A program made the position numbers and the translations under genes. Positions 13,352 to 20,809 of a stretch of 25,688 nt of DNA are shown piece by piece. Position 1 is the stretch's first letter; each line of letters starts with the position of its first letter. The DNA comes from a virus, in the IMG/VR virus record IMGVR_UViG_3300025138_000312, positions 1 through 25,688 of that record. One strand, given 5' to 3'. The notes beneath the pieces are model-generated. The model ran no database searches. It was not told where the DNA came from and saw only the letters and a list, made by a program, of their open reading frames with translations.

Positions 13352-13580
13352 CGAACAGGACTACTACAACTACAACGAAGTTTACACAGTGATCGTACCA
13401 GCACTTGACGGGCCACAGGACATCATAGTAAGGCTAGGCATGGACGATAAGTACGACCCCGAAGCTTGGACACTACTGGGCGCCTACGGAGATACAGACG
13501 GCAAGGACTTCGACATCAACATCGAGCAGTACTGCATGGCTATAGAGTTAGTGCAGACAATACACAGGAGGTTGTTATGA
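13344..13580 (+). CDS. Acidic hypothetical protein, 78 aa
   Basis: Starts at an ATG 7 bases after AGGAG, overlapping the primase-helicase end by 8 bp. The product begins MDDEQDYYNYNEVYTVIVPA, is strongly acidic (many Asp) and Tyr-rich, and ends with a basic helix EYCMAIELVQTIHRRLL-like segment. No family is recognised. An acidic small protein between primase-helicase and polymerase could mimic DNA or adapt replisome parts, which is speculation. It ends in an ATGA overlap with the next gene. Confidence 0.55.
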   Translation: MDDEQDYYNYNEVYTVIVPALDGPQDIIVRLGMDDKYDPEAWTLLGAYGDTDGKDFDINIEQYCMAIELVQTIHRRLL

Positions 13581-13927
13581 TAAACCTAGAGGAACTGAAC
13601 GTATGGATTGAGGAGCAGAAGCCTGTTGCGGAACGTGAGAGGGTTCAAAGGTATGACAGTTATAAGACTGAAGGCCCAGAACAGAGGGAGCTTAGTAGAT
13701 TAGAGACTATTAGAGAGTTGATTGTTGCGGGTGCAACGGTAGATGAATATGCAAATGGTTACGTTTATATACAAGAGGGTGATAGGACTTTTAGGTTCTC
13801 TCTCCTCAAACAAAAGTGGAGCGCAGCAAATAACCCTACGGGCGGTAAGATGGACTGGAAGTTTAGGACTAGGTATAGGTGTAAAAGTCCCAAAGATTTT
13901 GTAAAAAGGTACGTGAAAGGAGACTGA
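13577..13927 (+). CDS. Hypothetical protein, 116 aa
   Basis: I choose the ATG at 13577, preceded by AGGAGGTTGTT and overlapping the previous stop as ATGA, over the longer open frame from 13466. The product starts MINLEELNVWIEEQKPVAER, has a charged helical N-terminal half (ELSRLETIRELIVAGATVDEY) and a basic C-terminal half with aromatic residues (KMDWKFRTRYRCKSPKDFVK), suggesting nucleic-acid contact. No family is recognised. It ends 1 bp before the DNA polymerase start, so co-expression with replication proteins is likely. Confidence 0.6.
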   Translation: MINLEELNVWIEEQKPVAERERVQRYDSYKTEGPEQRELSRLETIRELIVAGATVDEYANGYVYIQEGDRTFRFSLLKQKWSAANNPTGGKMDWKFRTRYRCKSPKDFVKRYVKGD

Positions 13928-13928
13928 G

Positions 13929-15785
13929 ATGACTGTATTCGATATTGAAACTGACGGGTTCTTGGACAAGCTAACCAAGATACACGTTGTAAGCTACAAG
14001 ACACCTGACATGGCAGAGCCTGTATCTATCTTTGACTATGATGAGATGCGTAAGTTCTTCTTGAGCCAAGACACGCTCATCGGACACTTCATTGTAGGCT
14101 TTGATGTCCCTGCTATCGAAAAGGTTTTGGGCATTAAGGTCACTGCAAAACTAATCGACACACTGAGTGTCAGTTGGTACTTGTCGCCTGAGAGAGCCAG
14201 TCACGGTCTTGCCTCTTATGGTGAGGACTTCGGTGTACCTAAGCCTGTAGTAGAAGACTGGGACAACTTGTCGCAGGATGAGTATGCTCACCGTTGTCAG
14301 GAAGACGTAAAGATTAACTCTCGTCTGTGGTCAATACAAGACAAGAAGCTTGACCGTTTGTACCTGAATGACTTCGACAAGTTTAGGTTTTTGGACTACC
14401 TGACCACCAAGATGCAGACTGCTAGAGAGCAAGCTGACAATGGCTGGCGTTTAGATCATGGCTTGGCTAACGACTTGTTAATTAAGTGGGAAGCAGCCAA
14501 GTCAGTTAAGGTCGATCAGTTGGTACAAGTTATGCCTGAGAAGCAACACTGGGTTATGAAGCACAAGCCAGCACTAGATCGTATGACCCTTAAGAATGGC
14601 CTACCTTCTGCTGCTGCAACTAAGTGGTTTGCACTACTGGCTGAAGCTAAGTACCCCATGACTACGGAGAGCCTACGGCACTGCCAGAAGACTGAGCCAG
14701 CTAACCCTAACTCACCAGATCAGGTGAAAGAGTGGTTATACTCAATGGGCTGGGAGCCCTGTACGTTTAACTTCATCAAGGAAGGTGATGGTGTCAACAT
14801 GGTAGAAAGGAAGGTACCACAAATCCGTAAGGACGGTGAACTATGTAACAGTGTTAAGCGTCTTATAGACGTCAACGAAGGTGTAGCCCTACTAGACGGT
14901 CTTACTGTATTGTCGCACCGTATCGGTATCATTAAGTCGTTCATCTCTTGTGAGAGAGACGGGTTCCTCAAGGCTACCATCAGTGGTCTGACTAATACCT
15001 TTAGGTTCAAGCACTCACGGCCTTTGGTTAACCTACCTTCAGTAGACAAGCCTTACGGGCAGGAAATCCGTAGCTGTCTGATAGCAAGAGAAGGTATGAC
15101 TTTGTGTGGTGCTGATATGGTTAGTTTAGAGGATACTACTAAACGTCACTACATGAAGCCTTTTGACCCTGACTACGTTAACGAGATGTCTAAGGAAGGG
15201 TTTGACCCTCACCTTGACCTTGCTAAGTTTGCTGGTGCTGTCACACAAGAGGACATTGACAAGCACAACTCTGGGGAAGTTAGCCTCAAAGCTTTACGGA
15301 AGAATTACAAGGTGGTGAACTACAGTGCCACGTATGGCGTAGGAGCCCCTAAGCTGGCACGTGAGACAGGTCTTACACAAACGGCAGCAGCTAACCTACT
15401 AGAAGCTTTTTGGGCTCGTAACTGGGCCGTACAGAAGGTGGCTAACCAAGCTAAGGTTAGGGAGTTGTTCGGCAAGTCTTGGATACAAAACCCTGTGTCA
15501 AAGTTCTGGCATGTGTTGCGTAGTGACAAGGACAGGTTCAGTACACTAAACCAAAGTACGGGTGTCTACTGTTTTGACACTTGGGTTAGTTACGTTAGAG
15601 GTCATGGGGTCAACATACTAGGCCAGTTCCATGACGAGATAATTGCAGAAATACCACAAGCAAAGGGGGATGAACTGGCTAAAGACCTTAAAGACTGTAT
15701 GAGATATGCCAATCAGGATGTTAACCTAAACATACCATTAGGTATCGACTATTCTTTTGGTAAAAATTATGCAGAAATCCACTAA
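13929..15785 (+). CDS. DNA polymerase, family A (T7 gp5-like)
   Basis: The replicative polymerase, 618 residues, somewhat shorter than T7 gp5 (704). An N-terminal 3'-5' proofreading domain is seen: FDIETDG (D5, E7), GHFIVGFD and YAHRCQEDV. The polymerase domain has motif A GADMVSLE (D396, E401), motif B RKNYKVVNYSATYGVG (R457, K461, Y465) and motif C QFHDEIIAE (H568-D569-E570). Y465 corresponds to E. coli Pol I F762 and T7 Y526; Tyr or Phe there is associated with virulent phages and Leu with temperate ones. In T7 the processivity factor is host thioredoxin; I cannot identify a clear thioredoxin-binding insert here. The start follows AAAGGAGACTGAG. Confidence 0.95.
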   Translation: MTVFDIETDGFLDKLTKIHVVSYKTPDMAEPVSIFDYDEMRKFFLSQDTLIGHFIVGFDVPAIEKVLGIKVTAKLIDTLSVSWYLSPERASHGLASYGEDFGVPKPVVEDWDNLSQDEYAHRCQEDVKINSRLWSIQDKKLDRLYLNDFDKFRFLDYLTTKMQTAREQADNGWRLDHGLANDLLIKWEAAKSVKVDQLVQVMPEKQHWVMKHKPALDRMTLKNGLPSAAATKWFALLAEAKYPMTTESLRHCQKTEPANPNSPDQVKEWLYSMGWEPCTFNFIKEGDGVNMVERKVPQIRKDGELCNSVKRLIDVNEGVALLDGLTVLSHRIGIIKSFISCERDGFLKATISGLTNTFRFKHSRPLVNLPSVDKPYGQEIRSCLIAREGMTLCGADMVSLEDTTKRHYMKPFDPDYVNEMSKEGFDPHLDLAKFAGAVTQEDIDKHNSGEVSLKALRKNYKVVNYSATYGVGAPKLARETGLTQTAAANLLEAFWARNWAVQKVANQAKVRELFGKSWIQNPVSKFWHVLRSDKDRFSTLNQSTGVYCFDTWVSYVRGHGVNILGQFHDEIIAEIPQAKGDELAKDLKDCMRYANQDVNLNIPLGIDYSFGKNYAEIH

Positions 15786-15848
15786 AGGGGGTTGAAAGCT
15801 CCTTTACCACTACTATATACTATAAACACTCAGACAAAGGAATGTAAA

Positions 15849-16343
15849 ATGAGTAAAGCAAGAGTTATCGTAATGAATGGCTTCGTAGAGTATGCAAGGG
15901 TATTCAAAGAAAACATGGATAGCAACCCTGACTTCCACCCTACAGGTCAGTTCAACATGAACTTCTATCCAGCTACACAAGATGACCTAGAAATGTTCTG
16001 GGAAGCTGGCGTAGCAAAGGAGTTCCGAGGACACCAGCGTCTTAAAGACCCACGTAACGGTGATGGCTATGGTATCGGTCAGTTCATTCGCCTCAAGCGG
16101 GACAATGTAAACCCCGTAGCAGAGGCACTGGGTGGCGCCCCACAGGTCGTTAACTGGTCAGGTGATGAGTTGACTAAGGGTGCTGCTTGGTCGTTCGCTG
16201 ACGGTGAGCTAGGTAACGGTACTGAAGTGCGTGTCAAGGTCACTGTGTATGGTGAAGGCGATCGTACAGGACACCGTGTCGATAAGATCGGTGTGATCAA
16301 CTTGGTGCAGTACCAGTCCACCGTATCAGAGGATGGCTTCTAA
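15849..16343 (+). CDS. Putative single-stranded DNA-binding protein (T7 gp2.5-like)
   Basis: I choose the ATG at 15849, with AAAGGAATGTAAA upstream. The 164-residue product begins MSKARVIVMNGFVEYARVFK, is beta-rich and OB-like in pattern, and ends in an acidic, Phe-terminated tail (TVSEDGF), the type of tail by which T7 gp2.5 and bacterial SSB contact partners. The position between DNA polymerase and the 5' exonuclease is typical for a phage SSB. No DNA-contact residues can be assigned by eye, so the call rests on context, size and tail. It could instead be another small replication accessory protein. Confidence 0.65.
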   Translation: MSKARVIVMNGFVEYARVFKENMDSNPDFHPTGQFNMNFYPATQDDLEMFWEAGVAKEFRGHQRLKDPRNGDGYGIGQFIRLKRDNVNPVAEALGGAPQVVNWSGDELTKGAAWSFADGELGNGTEVRVKVTVYGEGDRTGHRVDKIGVINLVQYQSTVSEDGF

Positions 16344-16538
16344 GTGAAGCTTATCACCCTTAGCCAAGAAGCATGGGGGCCTGACGATAATCGTGAGGCT
16401 TCCTACTCATCCTCTAATGTAGAGACAATCGAAGACTTCCTAGACCACTGTCAGAATGTGGCTAGGGTTGCTGGGTTCGGAGACTTAGCTATAGGCTCAA
16501 AGTATATGGGCGGAGAAGAAGTATGGTCTCAGTTTTAA
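16344..16538 (+). CDS. Hypothetical protein, 64 aa, GTG start
   Basis: GTG at 16344 immediately follows the TAA of the SSB-like gene, with AGAGGATGG upstream serving as ribosome site. The product reads MKLITLSQEAWGPDDNREAS at the start, then a helix (VETIEDFLDHCQNVARVAGF) and ends EEVWSQF. It is small, acidic and of unknown family. It overlaps the exonuclease gene by 16 bp. Tight packing on both sides supports it as a real gene. Confidence 0.6.
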   Translation: MKLITLSQEAWGPDDNREASYSSSNVETIEDFLDHCQNVARVAGFGDLAIGSKYMGGEEVWSQF

Positions 16539-17263
16539 AGACTATCGTGGATGGCGACATAGTGGCATACCGTGCCGCTGCCCACAAAGTAGAAGACAAT
16601 GACGGTAAGCGTGAGTGTACTGCGGTAGAAGCTCTAGAGTATGCTAAGGCGTTTATGAAAGAGATACTAGCAGAGTGTTCCTTCTACAATGAGAAGGGTG
16701 ACTACTCAGTTTACTTAACTGGCAAGGGCAACTTTCGTTTCGATATTGCAAAGACTGCGGTCTACAAAGGAAACAGAAGTGATAAGCCTAAGCCTAGTAT
16801 GTTGCCAGTTGTTCGCAGGTATCTGTCTGAAGAGTGGGATGCTATTACATCAGAAGGAGAAGAAGCAGACGATCTGATAGCTATAGATGCAGCTAACACT
16901 GGCTATCGTGCAGTTGTGGCTACCATCGACAAGGACATGCTGCAAATCAAAGGCCTTCACTACAACCTGACTAAGAAGACCTTTACCTATATGGACAGGT
17001 TTGACGGACTACACTGGTTCTACAAACAAATCCTTATGGGTGATGCAGCAGATAACATCAAGGGTCTACACAGAGTGGGTCCAGTTAAAGCAGAGGACAT
17101 GCTAGTTCATTGCACTAACGAGAAGGAGTTGTATCACGCTGTGGTACATCGGTATGACGGAGACGAAGAGAGGGTACTAGAAAATGCCCGACTACTGTGG
17201 CTCAGACGAACGGAGGGAGAGTTATGGGTTCCGCCGCATCATCGAAAGCCAAAGGCCGCTTAG
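16523..17263 (+). CDS. 5'-3' exonuclease / flap endonuclease (T7 gp6-like)
   Basis: This enzyme removes RNA primers and 5' flaps and degrades DNA ends for recombination. The 246-residue product has the metal-site acids of the FEN/5'-nuclease superfamily: IVDGDI (D10, D12), the basic FDIAKTAVYKGNR segment, EGEEADDLI and ATIDKDMLQI. A helix-hairpin-helix segment (ILMGDAADNIKGLHRVGPVKAEDML) binds DNA. Length is in the normal range for small phage flap nucleases. The start follows CGGAGAAGAAGT. It overlaps both neighbours slightly within the replication operon. Confidence 0.9.
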   Translation: MVSVLKTIVDGDIVAYRAAAHKVEDNDGKRECTAVEALEYAKAFMKEILAECSFYNEKGDYSVYLTGKGNFRFDIAKTAVYKGNRSDKPKPSMLPVVRRYLSEEWDAITSEGEEADDLIAIDAANTGYRAVVATIDKDMLQIKGLHYNLTKKTFTYMDRFDGLHWFYKQILMGDAADNIKGLHRVGPVKAEDMLVHCTNEKELYHAVVHRYDGDEERVLENARLLWLRRTEGELWVPPHHRKPKAA

Positions 17264-17571
17264 GTCAACAAGAGATAAGAGATAAGATACTGAAGACGTT
17301 CCCAACACTAGAACCTGACGATGTTAGGTCAACGGCTATGGGCCAACAAGGGGAAGACATTCAGTTAAGTCCAAGGGCAAGAGAGCTTATCCCTATCTCT
17401 GCTGAAGTAAAGCGCAGGAAGAACTTGAAGACTATCTATGACTTTGTTGACCAAGCCAAGCAAGGCGGTGAGTATGAGCCAGTAGTTTTCTTTAGAGCAG
17501 ACAGACAAGAGTGGCTAGTAATAACCAAGCTAGATCACTATATGGAACTAATTAAAGGATGGAAGACATGA
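17224..17571 (+). CDS. Putative PD-(D/E)XK endonuclease, possible Holliday-junction resolvase
   Basis: I place the start at 17224, preceded by GGAGGGAGAGTT; upstream frame (from 17197) is in the end of the exonuclease gene. The 115-residue product has GEDIQLSPRARELIPISAEVKRR, i.e. D45 followed after a basic strand by E61-x-K63, the core of a PD-(D/E)XK nuclease, as in Hjc-type resolvases where GxD...ExK recurs. A following helix and FFRADRQEWLVIT strand fit that fold. In T7-like phages a resolvase (gp3) sits with exonuclease and polymerase, matching this place. The call is from motif and context; RNase or other nuclease specificity cannot be excluded. Confidence 0.6.
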   Translation: MGSAASSKAKGRLGQQEIRDKILKTFPTLEPDDVRSTAMGQQGEDIQLSPRARELIPISAEVKRRKNLKTIYDFVDQAKQGGEYEPVVFFRADRQEWLVITKLDHYMELIKGWKT

Positions 17572-17690
17572 GTAGCTTATTTGAATTTACTAAGATGCTG
17601 GAAGACATGAAGAAATCTAGTGTTGAACGGGCGTATCAACTCTATGCAATCGACTATCACCTTAACCAGCATGTAGACCCTGAGACCTAA
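17568..17690 (+). CDS. Small helical protein, 40 aa
   Basis: ATG overlaps the nuclease stop (ATGA), with AAAGGATGGAAGAC upstream. The product starts MSSLFEFTKMLEDMKKSSVE and is a single amphipathic, charged helix followed by a short tail (HLNQHVDPET). No family is recognised. Its stop overlaps the next start (TAATG). The chain of overlaps argues that it is translated. Confidence 0.5.
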   Translation: MSSLFEFTKMLEDMKKSSVERAYQLYAIDYHLNQHVDPET

Positions 17691-17854
17691 TGACTAACTA
17701 CCATGATGATCCCACACTACGTGGTGTTGTGGAAGACTTTGGGCTACTTCAACTAATGTTAGACGCTGGTTTGACACATGATGAAGTAGCCCTTCACTTG
17801 CACCACACAGGTTTAATAGACTTAGATGAATACTTAAACGATGAGGAGTACTAA
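17690..17854 (+). CDS. Small acidic protein, 54 aa
   Basis: ATG overlaps the previous stop by one base. The product begins MTNYHDDPTLRGVVEDFGLL and is rich in Asp, Glu, His and Leu, with a helical pattern (LQLMLDAGLTHDEVALHLHH) and an acidic end (DLDEYLNDEEY). It may be a small adaptor; no family is recognised. It lies 1 bp before the MazG-like gene, whose ribosome site (GAGGAG) is inside its last codons. Confidence 0.5.
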   Translation: MTNYHDDPTLRGVVEDFGLLQLMLDAGLTHDEVALHLHHTGLIDLDEYLNDEEY

Positions 17855-17855
17855 G

Positions 17856-18293
17856 ATGATTACCCAAGATGACATAGACGCTTTCATGGAGATGAACGAT
17901 GACATCTCTATCGCCCAGTTTCCTATGTTTGCTGATGCAACAACACAAGAGATGGTTACACAGTTCGTTGACCACATGGGTCAGCCTATGGACAAAGAGT
18001 ACAAGCTGGGCTCAGACCTAGAGGACTTTAGGTTTGCCTTGATCAGAGAGGAGTTCTACGAGGCCACAGACGAGACGCAGGCACACGCCAGATTAAAAGA
18101 GTTAGCCGACCTAGTATACGTAATATATGGGTATGCGGTTACCTTTGGTTGGGACTTAGACGAAGCCTTTAAGCGGGTACATGAGTCCAATATGTCAAAG
18201 CTGGGTGAGGATGGTAAGCCTATTAAAGACCAACACGGTAAGGTTATGAAGGGTCCAAACTATAAGCCACCTAACCTGAAAGACTTAGTATGA
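17856..18293 (+). CDS. MazG-like nucleotide pyrophosphohydrolase
   Basis: All-alpha NTP pyrophosphatases of the MazG/PRA-PH type hydrolyse non-canonical or alarmone nucleotides to monophosphates. The start is the ATG at 17856 with GAGGAG upstream. The 145-residue product has the family's two acidic helices: LIREEFYEA (E-x-x-E) and KELADLVYVIYG (E-x-x-D), spaced as usual. A C-terminal extension (LGEDGKPIKDQHGKVMKGPNYKPP) resembles the substrate-side tail of phage MazG-like proteins. Phage versions are thought to adjust nucleotide pools or alarmones; here it lies just before DUF1127 and NrdJ. It ends in a 4-bp overlap with the next gene. Confidence 0.8.
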   Translation: MITQDDIDAFMEMNDDISIAQFPMFADATTQEMVTQFVDHMGQPMDKEYKLGSDLEDFRFALIREEFYEATDETQAHARLKELADLVYVIYGYAVTFGWDLDEAFKRVHESNMSKLGEDGKPIKDQHGKVMKGPNYKPPNLKDLV

Positions 18294-18478
18294 ACTGGCT
18301 AACTAGATACTGGAAATACTTACAGACTTGGCGACTACACCGAGAGACTATCAAGCAGCTAAACACCCTGCCTGAGTCTATACTAAAAGACATAGGCATT
18401 AACCGTGGTGACATTAATCGTATGATCTGGTTAGACGAAGATATTATTCAACGAGGAAAGAACACACATGAAAAGTAA
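18290..18478 (+). CDS. DUF1127 (YjiS-like) small protein, 62 aa
   Basis: The product begins MNWLTRYWKYLQTWRLHRET and continues IKQLNTLPESILKDIGINRG and DINRMIWLDEDI. The core W...R...I..L..LP...L.DIGI.R.DI is the DUF1127 signature. In alphaproteobacteria such small proteins act in stress, phosphate and carbon control and at least one binds RNA. A copy in a phage nucleotide operon is unusual and may imitate or interfere with the host's regulators (inference). Start ATG overlaps the MazG-like stop; its own end overlaps the NrdJ start by 11 bp. It may derive from the host. Confidence 0.75.
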   Translation: MNWLTRYWKYLQTWRLHRETIKQLNTLPESILKDIGINRGDINRMIWLDEDIIQRGKNTHEK

Positions 18479-20375
18479 CTATCTACCAACAGACTACCAA
18501 ACCTTTATTGCGACCAGCCGTTATGCTCGGTGGCTTGAAGGTCTTGGACGTCGAGAGACTTGGGGCGAGACAGTAAATCGGTACATGACTAATATTGCTG
18601 GCAAGTACTTAGCTGATGATCCCGACACCATGAGTGAGATCGAGTCAGCTATTCTTAGCTTATCTGTTATGCCAAGTATGCGATCGCTTATGACTGCGGG
18701 TATTGCTGCTGAACGTGACAACACTTGTATGTACAATTGTAGTTACCTACCCGTAGATGATCCTAAGTCTTTCGATGAGGCTATGTTCATCTTGCTTTGC
18801 GGTACGGGGGTTGGTTTCAGTGTTGAGCGTCAGTTCGTCAGTAAACTCCCTGAGGTTCCTACGCTTTTCGAAAGCGAAACGACTGTCGTCATCAAGGATA
18901 GCAAGGAAGGCTGGGCTAAGGGTCTCAGGCAAGTGTTGGCACTCCTATGGGCTGGTGAAATTCCTAAGTGGGATGTGTCTAAAGTTCGCCCTGCTGGTGC
19001 TAAACTAAAGACGTTTGGTGGTCGGGCTAGTGGCCCTGCACCTTTGGTTGACCTGTTCAACTTTGCAGTCACTACATTCAAAACCTCACAGGGCCGTAGC
19101 CTGTCAAGTCTTGAGTGTCATGACCTTATGTGTAAGATCGGTGAAGTTGTCGTTGTAGGGGGTGTTAGACGGTCTGCTATGATCTCTCTAAGTAACCTAT
19201 CTGATGATCGTATGCGTCATGCTAAATCAGGGGCTTGGTGGGAAAATGCAACTCATCGTGCCTTGGCTAATAACTCTGTAGCCTATACAGAGAAACCTGA
19301 TAGTATGTCCTTCATGCGTGAGTGGACTGCACTTATGGAAAGTGGGAGTGGTGAACGTGGTATCTTCAACAGACAAGCATCAGTTAAGCAAGCTTCAAAA
19401 AACGGCCGTAGAGAGTCTTGCTATGAGTTCGGAACAAACCCCTGCTCGGAGATCATTTTACGACCGAATCAGTTCTGTAATCTCACAGAGGTGGTCATCC
19501 GTGCAAAAGACACTGTGGAAGACCTTGCAGACAAAGTCCGCCTTGCGACTATACTTGGAACCATACAGTCAACCTACACACACTTCCCATATCTGCGAAA
19601 GATGTGGAACACAAATACCGCAGCAGAACGACTGCTCGGTGTGTCACTCACGGGGATAATGGACAACAAACTAATGACACTGGCTAATGATGGCTTGTCA
19701 GAAACTTTGGAGCATTTGAGGGATGTGGCTATTTCTACTAACGCTGAGTGGGCTGACCGTCTTGGTATCCCTCATAGCACTGCTATTACTTGCGTTAAGC
19801 CCAGTGGAACAGTTTCCCAACTGGTTGACTCAGCTTCTGGTATTCATGCTCGTCACAGTCCCTATTATATCCGTACTGTGCGTGGAGATAATAAAGACCC
19901 ACTGACACAGTTTATGATAGATCAGGGTATCCCTAATGAGCCTGACGTTATGAAGCCCGATGCTACTACAGTGTTTAGCTTTCCTATGCAGTCTCCTCTG
20001 GGCGCCGTTCATACTGCTGACATGACTGCGATCGAGCAGCTAGAGATGTGGCTGATGTATCAACGTCACTGGTGTGAGCATAAGCCTAGTGTTACGATTA
20101 ACGTCAAGGGAGAGGAGTGGCTAGAGGTAGGTGCCTTTGTGTACAAGCACTTTGATGAAATGTCAGGTGTATCGTTCTTGCCTTTCAATGAGCATACGTA
20201 CCAACAGGCACCCTATCAAGAGTGTAACAAAGACCACTACCTTGAGGTCACTGACACCTCACCTAAGAGTATCGACTGGACTAAGTTATCTGAGTATGAG
20301 GTAGAGGACAACACCAGTGGCATGCAGACTATGGCTTGTACTGGTGACGTCTGTGAAATGGTGGACATCACATGA
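18468..20375 (+). CDS. nrdJ: Ribonucleotide reductase class II, adenosylcobalamin-dependent
   Basis: Reduces ribonucleotides to deoxyribonucleotides without oxygen dependence, using B12 to make a thiyl radical. The 635-residue protein follows the monomeric RTPR type: MYNCSY (C91, redox cysteine), WDVSKVRPAG, GGVRRSAMI, the active site NPCSEI (N324, C326 thiyl, E328), QFCNL (C337, second redox cysteine), VKPSGTVSQLVDSASGIHARH, and the C-terminal CTGDVC pair (C624, C629) that re-reduces the site. All key residues are present. It is shorter than the Lactobacillus enzyme (about 739). Phage class II reductases are known in roseophages, whose hosts make B12. The product pairs with ThyX and the MazG-like protein in dNTP supply. 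Confidence 0.95.
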   Translation: MKSNYLPTDYQTFIATSRYARWLEGLGRRETWGETVNRYMTNIAGKYLADDPDTMSEIESAILSLSVMPSMRSLMTAGIAAERDNTCMYNCSYLPVDDPKSFDEAMFILLCGTGVGFSVERQFVSKLPEVPTLFESETTVVIKDSKEGWAKGLRQVLALLWAGEIPKWDVSKVRPAGAKLKTFGGRASGPAPLVDLFNFAVTTFKTSQGRSLSSLECHDLMCKIGEVVVVGGVRRSAMISLSNLSDDRMRHAKSGAWWENATHRALANNSVAYTEKPDSMSFMREWTALMESGSGERGIFNRQASVKQASKNGRRESCYEFGTNPCSEIILRPNQFCNLTEVVIRAKDTVEDLADKVRLATILGTIQSTYTHFPYLRKMWNTNTAAERLLGVSLTGIMDNKLMTLANDGLSETLEHLRDVAISTNAEWADRLGIPHSTAITCVKPSGTVSQLVDSASGIHARHSPYYIRTVRGDNKDPLTQFMIDQGIPNEPDVMKPDATTVFSFPMQSPLGAVHTADMTAIEQLEMWLMYQRHWCEHKPSVTINVKGEEWLEVGAFVYKHFDEMSGVSFLPFNEHTYQQAPYQECNKDHYLEVTDTSPKSIDWTKLSEYEVEDNTSGMQTMACTGDVCEMVDIT

Positions 20376-20809
20376 CAGAGGTAAAGAAGCGGTTTGAACA
20401 AAGTTTGTACGATAGGTTTGACAACCCTGCTAAGGTCAAGCTTATCGAAATCTTGGAGAAGCAGGGACACACAGTGTCTAACGTAAAGGAGAACTACTTT
20501 GCAGATGTAGAGACAATCAAGAAGGGTGTCACCTATTACTCAGAAGGCGAAGTCAAGAGGGCATGGAAGGAGGAGTGGCCCGATGAGTGGGCAGAGATAC
20601 GTATACCTCATCGCAAGGAGAGGCTATTAAAGAAGTATGACAGTAACGTAAACTTCTATGTCTTTAACGCCTACTTGACACAGTGCTGGATGATTAGGGG
20701 GCAACAAATGACAGAGGAGACTGTCCGAGGCGCCACCGGTAGGTACATTCAAAAGGGTGAGTTGTTCTATCATATCCCATACAAAGAAGCGGAGTTGATC
20801 AGACTGTGA
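20372..20809 (+). CDS. Putative PD-(D/E)XK-type nuclease-like protein, 145 aa
   Basis: The product begins MTEVKKRFEQSLYDRFDNPA. A FADVE strand (D45) is followed by YYSEGEVKRAW (E60-x-K62), the arrangement of a PD-(D/E)XK active site. Then come a Trp-rich segment (EEWPDEWAEIRIPHRKERLL) and a strand NVNFYVFNAYLTQCWMI. I know similar hypothetical proteins from marine phages without tested function; a nuclease or nuclease-fold binding role is inferred from the motif. It begins in a 4-bp overlap with nrdJ and ends in a GTGA overlap with the PhoH-like gene. Confidence 0.5.
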   Translation: MTEVKKRFEQSLYDRFDNPAKVKLIEILEKQGHTVSNVKENYFADVETIKKGVTYYSEGEVKRAWKEEWPDEWAEIRIPHRKERLLKKYDSNVNFYVFNAYLTQCWMIRGQQMTEETVRGATGRYIQKGELFYHIPYKEAELIRL

